Shown: positions 1-5,141, counted from the stretch's first letter. The stretch: DNA of 6,326 nucleotides from Nitrosopumilales archaeon UBA218 (GCA_002499525.1 DAMC01000069.1:2662-8987); one strand, 5' to 3'. Notes: generated by a model not told the origin, from the sequence alone. A program made the numbers and translations.

Positions 1-60
1 ATCAAAAATAATCCTGTTTTTGAGAATATTAAGAAAAGAACATCTCAATTATTTTTTTAG
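1..60 (+). CDS. Possible C-terminal tail of a plus-strand gene entering from the left (partial)
   Basis: Reading frame 1 is open from the window edge to a TAG at 58-60 and ends with the residues NPVFENIKKRTSQLFF, which have a normal protein-like, amphipathic composition. Only 19 codons are visible, and frame 2 is also open to base 79, so an open frame of this length could be chance. No family is recognisable. If real, the gene converges on the aconitase gene, and the AT-rich 61-301 stretch would be the shared 3' region of the two transcripts. Confidence 0.35.
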   Translation: MKNNPVFENIKKRTSQLFF

Positions 61-87
61 GGATTTAAAATTTAGTTGAGAAAGACC

Positions 88-189
88 ATGTTCAAACCCA
101 CCATTATTAACAAAGATGCATTAGCTTTTTTGAGATTAGGTAAGGATGCAGGTTTTTGTGAATGTGTTTTTGCTTTTTTACAAATCTAA
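88..189 (+). CDS. Doubtful small ORF, 33 residues, hypothetical
   Basis: An ATG at 88 opens a 33-codon frame ending at TAA 187-189, with residues beginning MFKPTIINKDALAFL and a Phe/Cys-rich end (FCECVFAF). A TATA-like TTTAAAATTTA at 64-74 lies about 20 nt before the ATG, slightly closer than usual for a leaderless archaeal gene, and there is no convincing Shine-Dalgarno. No family is recognised. In AT-rich DNA an ORF this short is likely to be accidental; it is recorded because it is the only candidate in the 61-301 gap. Confidence 0.18.
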   Translation: MFKPTIINKDALAFLRLGKDAGFCECVFAFLQI

Positions 190-197
190 TTATTTGC

Positions 198-216
198 TCT
201 GACTAATGAAGTCAGA
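198..216. repeat. Perfect 7-bp hairpin in the gap downstream of aconitase
   Basis: TCTGACT (198-204) and AGTCAGA (210-216) form a perfect 7-bp stem with a 5-nt AATGA loop. It lies between the end of any left-hand plus-strand transcript and the aconitase stop at 302. It could be a transcript 3'-end structure for either strand, but it lacks the long T-run usual at archaeal termination sites, so the role is a guess. The rest of 61-301 is AT-rich and shows nothing else convincing. Confidence 0.35.
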
Positions 217-301
217 CTTTAACAATTAACATTTCTCTGATTTTCAAAGTAATACATGATGTATGTTTTGCCTAATGACATTTTCATAATTTCTTGAAAA
301 G

Positions 302-2572
302 TTATTTGTTTTTACTGCGTAAAACGTTTAGTGCAGAGCCTTGTCGGAACCACTCTATTTGAGCAGAGTTAAATGTGTGAGATAGTAGTATCTCATCTTT
401 ATTTCCGTCTGCGTGTTTGACTAGACATTTTACAGGCTTGCCTTGTTGTATTTTGTCTAGTTCAATGAGGCTAATTCTGTCAGTTTCCTGAATTTTATCA
501 TAATCTGAAGGATTTGAAAACGTCAATGCCAGTATACCTTGTTTTTTGAGGTTTGTCTCGTGAATTCTAGCAAACGATTTTGAGATTACTGCGCCACATC
601 CCAAGAATCTTGGGGTGAGAGCAGCATGTTCTCTGCTACTTCCTTCACCATAATTTGTATCTCCGATTATTATCCATTTGATTCCTTTTGCCTTGTATTG
701 GCGAGCAATAGCTGGAAACGATTCAATGTTATTGTCAAGAGAGTTTTTGCCTTTTCCAACTTCGCCGGAAAATGCGTTTACTGCGCCGAGCAGCAGATTA
801 TCACTAAGCCTGTCCAAGTGACCCCTAAACGAAAGCCATGCTCCTGCAGGCGATATATGATCAGTCGTACACTTGCCTTTTGCTTTTACCATGATTGGTA
901 AATCGATGTAGTCTTTACCGTCCCATGGAGCAAACGGTTCAAGTTTTTGTAGTCTACTACTACCCTGGTCAATTAACACTTGAACAGAATCGGGGTTGTT
1001 TGATGGTTGTACATAGACATCAAATCCCGGCTTGAATCCATCTTTGGGCACATCAGGTGCAAGTTCAGGTGGAGTTAGCTTGAATTTTGTTCCATCTTGA
1101 GCAGTCAATTCATCAGTCATCGGATTAAACGATAATCTCCCTCCGAGTGACAATGCGATAATCAATTCAGGACTACCTATGAAATTCATTGTATTTCTTT
1201 TACCGTCATTACGTCCTGGAAAATTTCGATTAAATGATGTGATTATAGTGTTAGGCGAGTCATTTTTGAGTTCGGGTCTGCTCCACTGGCCAATGCAGGG
1301 ACCACATGCGTTAGCAAGAACCGTAGCTCCGATATCATCAAGCATTTGCATCTGTCCATCACGTTCTATTGTTGCACGAACTTGTTCTGAGCCAGGAGTC
1401 ACCAATAATGGAATCTTTGCTTTGAGACCTTTCTGCTTTGCTTGTTTGGCAACACTGGCTGCACGAGACATGTCTTCGTACGATGAGTTAGTGCAACTGC
1501 CAATTAGTGCAACAGAAATATCATCCACATAGTTGTTCTTTTTGACATCTTCGGCAAGTTTCGATATAGGCCTTGCAAGATCTGGGGTGTGAGGGCCAAC
1601 TATGTGAGGCTCTAGCTTGGAAAGATCAATCTCAATTACCTTGTCGAAATATTTTTCTGGATTTTTTACTACATCTTCATCTTCAGTAAGTAATTCTGTG
1701 TATTGGTTTGCGACATCTGCAAGTTGTCCTCTTCCCGTAGCTTTGAGATAGTTTACCATTTTTTCATCATATTCAAAAATCGAACAAGTTGCTCCAATTT
1801 CGGCACCCATGTTAGTGATAGTTGCCTTACCAGTGCAGCTGATTGTTTTTGCACCAGGTCCAAAGTACTCAATTACTGCATTAGTGCCACCGGAAACTGT
1901 AAGCTGTCCTGCAACATACAAAATAATGTCTTTGGGTGCAGTCCATCCGTTCATTGCGCCTTTTAGAAAAACCCCAATTCTTTTAGGATACAATAATTCC
2001 CACGGCATTCCAGCCATTACTTCTGCTGCATCCATTCCCCCTACACCCACGGCTATCATTCCTAGTCCACCGGCATTTGGTGTGTGAGAATCAGTGCCAA
2101 TCATCAATCCCCCAGGGAAGGCATAGTTTTCCAATACTACTTGATGGATAATTCCTGCGCCAGGTTTCCAAAATCCCGCGCCGTATTTCTTGGCCGCGGA
2201 CTCTAAGAATGTGTAAACCTCATTGTTCTCATACATTGCCAGTTTTGTGTCCTCTTTTGCCCCAACTTTTGCTTGAATAAGATGATCACAGTGTACGGTT
2301 GTTGGGAGTGCTACTTGTTTTAGTCCAGCTTGCATAAATTCGAGCATTACAGTCTGTCCGGTAACGTCTTGTAATGCCACACGATCGGGTTTCAAAAAGA
2401 CATAGCTCTTACCCCGTTCATATTCTGTGCCATCAAATTCATTCAGATGGCCAACAAGAATTTTTTCAGATAATGTAAGTGGGCGGTTAACTATTTTTCT
2501 AAACTTTGAAACGTTTTGTTCTAATTTTTCATAGACTTGCTTTACAAGTTTTGGTGTCGTTTCGATTTCCAT
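302..2572 (-). CDS. acn: Aconitate hydratase (aconitase), mitochondrial-type
   Basis: Cytosolic [4Fe-4S] enzyme that interconverts citrate and isocitrate through cis-aconitate, feeding the citrate-to-2-oxoglutarate branch of the TCA pathway. All 756 residues are present, the usual size of the mitochondrial-type subfamily. Cluster ligands are visible as Cys360 (GSCTNSS) and Cys423/Cys426 (ACGPCIGQW), a spacing matching the classical enzyme. Other active-site segments are HCDH at 94-97, GTDSHTPNAGG at 159-169, FNRNFPGRND at 447-456 and the catalytic GEGSSREH at 642-649. The last belongs to the C-terminal swivel domain (roughly 560-756); domains 1-3 occupy the first 500 or so residues. The ATG at 2572 is preceded by a TATA-like box about 33 nt upstream, implying a very short leader. 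It is divergent from the gene at 2738 and apparently monocistronic. No key residue is missing. The family call is very secure. Confidence 0.97.
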   Translation of the reverse strand: MEIETTPKLVKQVYEKLEQNVSKFRKIVNRPLTLSEKILVGHLNEFDGTEYERGKSYVFLKPDRVALQDVTGQTVMLEFMQAGLKQVALPTTVHCDHLIQAKVGAKEDTKLAMYENNEVYTFLESAAKKYGAGFWKPGAGIIHQVVLENYAFPGGLMIGTDSHTPNAGGLGMIAVGVGGMDAAEVMAGMPWELLYPKRIGVFLKGAMNGWTAPKDIILYVAGQLTVSGGTNAVIEYFGPGAKTISCTGKATITNMGAEIGATCSIFEYDEKMVNYLKATGRGQLADVANQYTELLTEDEDVVKNPEKYFDKVIEIDLSKLEPHIVGPHTPDLARPISKLAEDVKKNNYVDDISVALIGSCTNSSYEDMSRAASVAKQAKQKGLKAKIPLLVTPGSEQVRATIERDGQMQMLDDIGATVLANACGPCIGQWSRPELKNDSPNTIITSFNRNFPGRNDGKRNTMNFIGSPELIIALSLGGRLSFNPMTDELTAQDGTKFKLTPPELAPDVPKDGFKPGFDVYVQPSNNPDSVQVLIDQGSSRLQKLEPFAPWDGKDYIDLPIMVKAKGKCTTDHISPAGAWLSFRGHLDRLSDNLLLGAVNAFSGEVGKGKNSLDNNIESFPAIARQYKAKGIKWIIIGDTNYGEGSSREHAALTPRFLGCGAVISKSFARIHETNLKKQGILALTFSNPSDYDKIQETDRISLIELDKIQQGKPVKCLVKHADGNKDEILLSHTFNSAQIEWFRQGSALNVLRSKNK

Positions 2573-2600
2573 TGTTGATTATGCGACACGAGGTTAATAG

Positions 2601-2609
2601 TTATAAATT
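2601..2609 (-). promoter_or_regulatory. TATA box for aconitase
   Basis: The minus strand reads AATTTATAA here, centred 33 nt before the aconitase ATG. With archaeal initiation about 26 nt downstream, the transcript would start near 2579 and carry a leader of only about six bases, typical for this group. It is seen as a motif match, not mapped. Confidence 0.55.
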
Positions 2610-2643
2610 GTTTCAGAGAATTTCATCCGAAAATGTTTTGGGA

Positions 2644-2672
2644 TTTGCTTATTGCCAACAGTTATAAGCAAA
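2644..2672. promoter_or_regulatory. 9-bp inverted repeat overlapping a TATA box (candidate operator)
   Basis: TTTGCTTAT (2644-2652) and ATAAGCAAA (2664-2672) are perfect reverse complements separated by 11 bp, so the half-site centres are 20 bp apart, about two helical turns on one DNA face. The right arm overlaps the TTATAAGC core promoter of the plus-strand gene. A dimeric helix-turn-helix regulator bound here would block TBP/TFB for that gene and could also affect the divergent aconitase promoter. The regulator is unknown. Confidence 0.4.
2661..2668 (+). promoter_or_regulatory. TATA box for the 2738 gene
   Basis: GTTATAAG resembles an archaeal TATA element. It would place the start of transcription near 2692 and give a leader of about 46 nt, consistent with this gene having a Shine-Dalgarno. 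A second AT-rich stretch, TTTATCTATAT at 2680-2690, is an alternative that would give a shorter leader still containing the ribosome-binding site. Confidence 0.45.
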
Positions 2673-2723
2673 AAGCTGATTTATCTATATGGTGCTGGGT
2701 ATGTGTCATTTTACATTTCTATT

Positions 2724-2729
2724 AGGAGG
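2724..2729 (+). promoter_or_regulatory. Strong Shine-Dalgarno deciding a GTG start
   Basis: AGGAGG lies 8 nt before the GTG at 2738. It is the best ribosome-binding site in the window, where most genes look leaderless. It favours the GTG over the in-frame ATG at 2768, which has no such site. Confidence 0.75.
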
Positions 2730-2737
2730 CCATCTGC

Positions 2738-3373
2738 GTGGTCAATAAGGGATTTCCGAGTTTCGGCATGTCTCAAGCAGGCTCTTACATTGCCGCACTG
2801 AGAAACTATAACTTGCCTGATTTTATTTTGAAAAAAATTGCAAAAGAGTGTGACTCTAACTTATTAGAAAGAGGCCGTCTTGATGATAGACTCCAAAGCA
2901 TGAACGATACCGCTCTTGTTATGCTGCACAAGATTTTCATTGATTGTGAAAGTGATACCGCCGGCAAGTTTGCCGATTTTAGATTTTATGCTTATGTAGC
3001 AAGTATGTACCACAAGTGTGATATTTTGATTAACGAATCAATTCCTGGGGCTTCGGGAAAAAACCACAAGGTTCCTGTCGCAGTTAAAAACAATGGCATG
3101 TACATCGCAGTTGCTTTTAACAAATCAACTGGGACACCAGTCCAAAAACGGGAAGCGCTCAAGTTTTACAATATAGTGGATGACGTTAAGAAGGGAGATC
3201 ATGGAACAATGCTAACTGATGCAATCTTTGGTACTTCAGTTGGCTTCAAAGGGGATTCTTTGGTTGAACTAGAAAAACTCAGCAAATCCAGAAAGACCGA
3301 TGCTGAAAATAGACTCGAAATCAAGACTGCAAACTTTGAAAACAGAATATATTCTGTAACCAAGTGCAGTTAA
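2738..3373 (+). CDS. Conserved-looking hypothetical protein, possible degenerate PD-(D/E)XK nuclease-like fold
   Basis: A 211-residue soluble protein with no signal peptide or membrane segment, starting at a GTG chosen by the strong Shine-Dalgarno. I do not recognise a named family. The N-terminal half (residues 1-90) is predicted helical. From residue 93 the pattern CDILI, a loop, KVPVAVKN, MYIAVAFNK, then TPVQKREALKFYNIVDDV and a strand-like DAIFGTSVGF recalls the core of Mrr/restriction-endonuclease-like proteins, in which Asp is followed by E-x-K and then a 'PV...FY..V.D' helix. Here Asp95 fits, but the E-x-K position reads AFN (126-128), or AVK at 115-117, so catalysis would be impaired or lost. 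The C-terminal 30 residues are charged. It is divergent from aconitase, and its stop codon overlaps the stop of the convergent gene. The coding call is secure; the fold is inference. Confidence 0.85.
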   Translation: MVNKGFPSFGMSQAGSYIAALRNYNLPDFILKKIAKECDSNLLERGRLDDRLQSMNDTALVMLHKIFIDCESDTAGKFADFRFYAYVASMYHKCDILINESIPGASGKNHKVPVAVKNNGMYIAVAFNKSTGTPVQKREALKFYNIVDDVKKGDHGTMLTDAIFGTSVGFKGDSLVELEKLSKSRKTDAENRLEIKTANFENRIYSVTKCS

Positions 3374-3588
3374 AGCCACCTAACATTTTCATTTTCGTAA
3401 TATTTTATTTTGGCCTTAGAATGTCTTGGTCGAACATGTAGAACTGAATTGCAACAAGGGCATTTGATTCCTTTCCATTTTACATAGATGTCACATATTC
3501 CACATCTTTTTTGCCCGTTATACTTTAATGAAAACTCGCCGATAATTTCTCGGTATTTTGTTTTACAGTATCCTTTACAGTTTAACAT
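3370..3588 (-). CDS. Small zinc-ribbon-like protein, 72 residues
   Basis: A very basic small protein with Cys4 and Cys8 near the N-terminus, then C29-x-x-C32 and C43-x-C45-C46 separated by a WKG-containing hairpin-like linker (QKRCGICDIYVKWKGIKCPCC). This is the layout of a zinc ribbon/knuckle with Cys29, Cys32, Cys43 and Cys46 as likely ligands. A basic tail (RPRHSKAKIK) suggests nucleic-acid contact or a protein-docking role. No specific function is recognised. The ATG at 3588 lies 26 nt after a TATA-like box, consistent with a leaderless mRNA. Its TAA (3370-3372) overlaps the TAA of the convergent plus-strand gene (3371-3373). Small Cys-rich proteins of this kind are common in Nitrososphaerota (recalled, not searched). 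Confidence 0.8.
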   Translation of the reverse strand: MLNCKGYCKTKYREIIGEFSLKYNGQKRCGICDIYVKWKGIKCPCCNSVLHVRPRHSKAKIKYYENENVRWL

Positions 3589-3610
3589 AAAGCAATTGCA
3601 AAAATACAGA

Positions 3611-3618
3611 ATTAAAAA
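3611..3618 (-). promoter_or_regulatory. TATA-like box for the zinc-ribbon gene
   Basis: The minus strand reads TTTTTAAT, centred about 26 nt before the ATG at 3588, the spacing expected for a leaderless archaeal gene. The same T-run is 11 nt past the stop of the upstream HELTH gene and could also serve as its termination tract. Confidence 0.4.
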
Positions 3619-3632
3619 GGCGGGTGATTATA

Positions 3633-4196
3633 TTATGACCGCAGATTGGTCGTATCCAATGTCATAAAGTAGGTATCGTTAGAGTTCGGTTCAAAGTTTT
3701 TTCCATATTGTTCAAAGGGCAAGTCCTTGAAGAGGTGTCTTGTCCATAAATCATGAACTATATCGTTTTGATTTTTGAATTTTTTTTGACGTAGAACTTC
3801 GTGGGTCAGTTCATGAGACACAACAGTACAGTTTTTTTTGCATGTCTCTAATAGTTCATCATTCTTTGGTTTTTGCCAAAGCGTCATTGCAAAATTTTCA
3901 GCGTAATACCCCTCACATGTACAATCAGTCCACATTGGACTAAAATTGCACAAATAGAAATGAAAAATATCTTTACCGCGACTTTTATGGTCTTGAATGA
4001 GCAAGGAAGTGTCCAGCCTTTGCAGAATGCTTTGCTCGGGCACGATCATCTCATCAGATTTGACATCGACCTCAAGTCCAAATTTATCATTTAACCATTT
4101 TTTATAAAACGATGCCATCAGTTGGATATAATCAAATTCCTTAGAACGGGAATCGAGATCATCTTTGAGAAGTAAAAAAATGAAATGTAAAAGCAT
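3633..4196 (-). CDS. Putative zinc metallohydrolase/peptidase-like protein with an HExxH motif
   Basis: A 187-residue protein with an HELTH motif at 128-132 inside a hydrophobic-polar helix (TVVSHELTHEVLRQKK), the zinc-binding and catalytic signature of many metallopeptidases. A third ligand is not obvious; His148 in NDIVHDLW or His154 in TRHLF are the best candidates, and the spacing does not match the classical gluzincin or metzincin pattern as I see it. The region before the motif is Cys-rich (Cys83, Cys92, Cys94, Cys119, Cys123), possibly disulphide or structural metal. The N-terminus (LLHFIFLLL) is too short and lacks the basic start of a clear signal peptide, so location is uncertain; it may be a core beta strand. 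The ATG at 4196 is the only start codon after an upstream in-frame TGA. It follows the RAM gene by 23 nt, so the two are probably co-transcribed. No named family is recognised. Confidence 0.8.
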   Translation of the reverse strand: MLLHFIFLLLKDDLDSRSKEFDYIQLMASFYKKWLNDKFGLEVDVKSDEMIVPEQSILQRLDTSLLIQDHKSRGKDIFHFYLCNFSPMWTDCTCEGYYAENFAMTLWQKPKNDELLETCKKNCTVVSHELTHEVLRQKKFKNQNDIVHDLWTRHLFKDLPFEQYGKNFEPNSNDTYFMTLDTTNLRS

Positions 4197-4219
4197 GATA
4201 CAAGAAAAAGAGGTAGTGT

Positions 4220-4459
4220 TTAGGACTGACCCTCAATACCCATAAGGGTTAATGTAGATCTTATTTTCTCGATTTTTCGAATCTTCCAAGTTATTGTTTC
4301 ACGTAGTGCTTCAACAGTTGGAGATTCGATTTTGGCCAAGATGTCGTAGGCACCAAAAGTGCCGTGAACCTCTTTGACACCATCAAGTGACTTTAGTTGC
4401 TTGATAATGGATTCTTCTGAACCTAGTTCACAGTTTATCAAAACATATGCTGTTGCCAT
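4220..4459 (-). CDS. Stand-alone Lrp/AsnC ligand-binding (RAM) domain protein
   Basis: A 79-residue protein equal to the C-terminal effector domain of Lrp/AsnC regulators with no helix-turn-helix. The beta-alpha-beta-beta-alpha-beta ferredoxin-like pattern is clear: TAYVLINCE, the SEESIIKQLKSLDGV helix, VKEVHGTFGAYDILAKIES with the characteristic G-x-Y-D turn (Gly36-Asp39), the VEALRETITWKIRKI helix, and the final IRSTLTLMGIEGQ strand. Such proteins assemble into oligomers that bind amino acids or other small molecules between subunits, and may modulate full-length Lrp proteins or enzymes; the ligand here is unknown. The ATG follows a GAGGTG ribosome-binding site by 11 nt. The gene lies 47 nt after the EVE gene and 23 nt before the HELTH gene, all on the minus strand. 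The family call is very secure; the function is not. Confidence 0.93.
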   Translation of the reverse strand: MATAYVLINCELGSEESIIKQLKSLDGVKEVHGTFGAYDILAKIESPTVEALRETITWKIRKIEKIRSTLTLMGIEGQS

Positions 4460-4470
4460 AACTGAATATA

Positions 4471-4476
4471 CACCTC
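4471..4476 (-). promoter_or_regulatory. Shine-Dalgarno of the RAM-domain gene
   Basis: The minus strand reads GAGGTG, complementary to the archaeal 16S 3' end, 11 nt before the ATG. A TATA-like TTTATTGAT on the minus strand at 4484-4492 would start transcription near 4462 and so exclude this site. The ribosome-binding site therefore fits read-through from the EVE gene, and the TATA box fits a nearly leaderless transcript. Both may be used. Confidence 0.45.
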
Positions 4477-4506
4477 GGACTATATCAATAAACCGATTGC
4501 AAGTTT

Positions 4507-4914
4507 CTATTTTTGTGAAATTCCCAGTATTTCATTCCAGATTTGGGATGTTACCGGCATAACGGACAGTCTTGAGATCCTCAAAAGTTCCCAATCCTTG
4601 AACTTCTTGTTTATCTTCATCTCTGCAAGGGTGACTGGTCTTTTTAGTCGTTTTTTATATTTTACATCAATTGTAACGAATTTTGGATTTTTTTCCTTGG
4701 GATTTGGGTAAGCTGTAGATATTATTTCCATAATTCCAACAATTTGTTTTTCATCACCGCTGTGATAAAAAAATGCAAGATCTCCTTTTTCCATAGAATT
4801 GATGTGTTTGATTGCCAAATAGTTGTGAACGTCATCCCAGCTTGTGGTTTTTTCTGACTCTAGACTATCGAAATTATATGAGCTAGGTTCCTGTTTGCAA
4901 AGCCAATAATTCAT
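4507..4914 (-). CDS. EVE-domain protein (THYN1/DUF55-like)
   Basis: A 135-residue protein made entirely of one EVE domain, a PUA-like beta-barrel fold whose family members recognise modified bases in DNA or RNA. Hallmarks are the N-terminal NYWLCKQEPSSYNFDSL, the TSWDDVHNYLAIKHI segment at 24-38, MEKGDLAFFYHSGDEKQIVGI at 41-61 and PVTLAEMK at 93-100. Length and motif order match single-domain bacterial and archaeal EVE proteins. The usual 'W-D-G-V-R-N-Y' reads W-D-D-V-H-N-Y, so Gly and Arg in the ligand-pocket region are replaced by Asp and His. The ATG at 4914 is 26 nt after a TATA-like element, consistent with a leaderless mRNA. It is downstream of the guide-RNA candidate and pheT on the same strand, which would suit a role in RNA modification or translation; that link is inference. 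Confidence 0.94.
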   Translation of the reverse strand: MNYWLCKQEPSSYNFDSLESEKTTSWDDVHNYLAIKHINSMEKGDLAFFYHSGDEKQIVGIMEIISTAYPNPKEKNPKFVTIDVKYKKRLKRPVTLAEMKINKKFKDWELLRISRLSVMPVTSQIWNEILGISQK

Positions 4915-4935
4915 AGATGATTTAAGATTACAATT

Positions 4936-4944
4936 CTAATATTT
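4936..4944 (-). promoter_or_regulatory. TATA-like box for the EVE gene
   Basis: The minus strand reads AAATATTAG, centred 26 nt before the ATG at 4914, which predicts a leaderless transcript. It lies just past the last ACA of the guide-RNA candidate, so the RNA and the EVE gene appear to be separate transcription units. Confidence 0.45.
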
Positions 4945-4961
4945 TTTTCTTGAACAATGAA

Positions 4962-5121
4962 TGTACCCCGGCACTGACTCACACATTCTCATAGGTTTTT
5001 AGCCTAATTCCTCAAATATGCTCTGTGACCGGGGTAGCCCCATGTCGCATACCTGGGTGGACCCAGAAATCATGTTTAAGCATCATATCATCCTAGTCCG
5101 TCTGTATGCCTGTATTAGGGC
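4962..5121 (-). ncRNA. Candidate two-hairpin archaeal H/ACA guide RNA
   Basis: Read on the minus strand. Hairpin 1 (5109 to 5047): basal stem GCATAC/GTATGC; internal loop with left strand AGAC and right strand ACCCAG; upper stem 5099-5091 with 5067-5059 (nine positions, one A-G mismatch); apical loop with two UGA elements; then G and ACA at 5045-5043. Hairpin 2 (5035 to 4965): basal stem ACCCCGG/CCGGGGT, extended by CAC/GTG past a bulged U; pocket strands AGA and GAGUCA; upper stem GCATATTT/GAATGTGT; a kink-turn-like internal loop (GAGGA opposite UGA); a 4-bp cap with a 7-nt loop; then ACA at 4964-4962. The pocket top lies 13 nt (hairpin 1) and 16 nt (hairpin 2) before its ACA, near the 14-16 nt rule for pseudouridylation guides. 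Five stem pairs are G-U on this strand only. A TATA-like box precedes it. The alternative is an unknown structured sRNA. Confidence 0.6.
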
Positions 5122-5141
5122 AAAAACAATCCGAGTCCCTC

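Noticed and set aside
87..106. ATGTTCAAACCCACCA-like string resembling a tRNA T-loop and 3' end
   Set aside because: The flanking bases cannot form a T-stem and no acceptor or anticodon arm is found upstream.
252..264. ATACAT-G-ATGTAT palindrome downstream of aconitase
   Set aside because: Short, AT-rich and not near a promoter; such palindromes are expected by chance here.
626..2087. Several plus-strand open frames of 87-117 codons within 626-2087
   Set aside because: They are antisense shadows of the aconitase gene, with no recognisable domains and unnatural residue composition.
3873..4094. Plus-strand 73-codon frame
   Set aside because: Antisense to the HELTH gene; no domain or start signal.
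4964..5036. A 73-nt span closed by an 8-bp stem, the size and closing helix of a tRNA, with a 7-nt loop in the middle
   Set aside because: There is no GTTCRAN T-loop, no D-arm pattern, and the loop would give an AAA anticodon not used in archaea. The ACA after the stem and the kink-turn-like loop fit an H/ACA hairpin better.
5068..5092. Repeated TGATGAT/ATGAT motifs resembling box C of a C/D sRNA
   Set aside because: No properly spaced CUGA box D with a short terminal stem was found; the motifs lie in the apical loop of hairpin 1.
4962..5121. RNase P RNA or SRP RNA as an explanation for the structured gap
   Set aside because: The universally conserved RNase P core segments and the SRP helix-8 GGAAG/GGAGCAGC-type motif are absent, and the region is too short.
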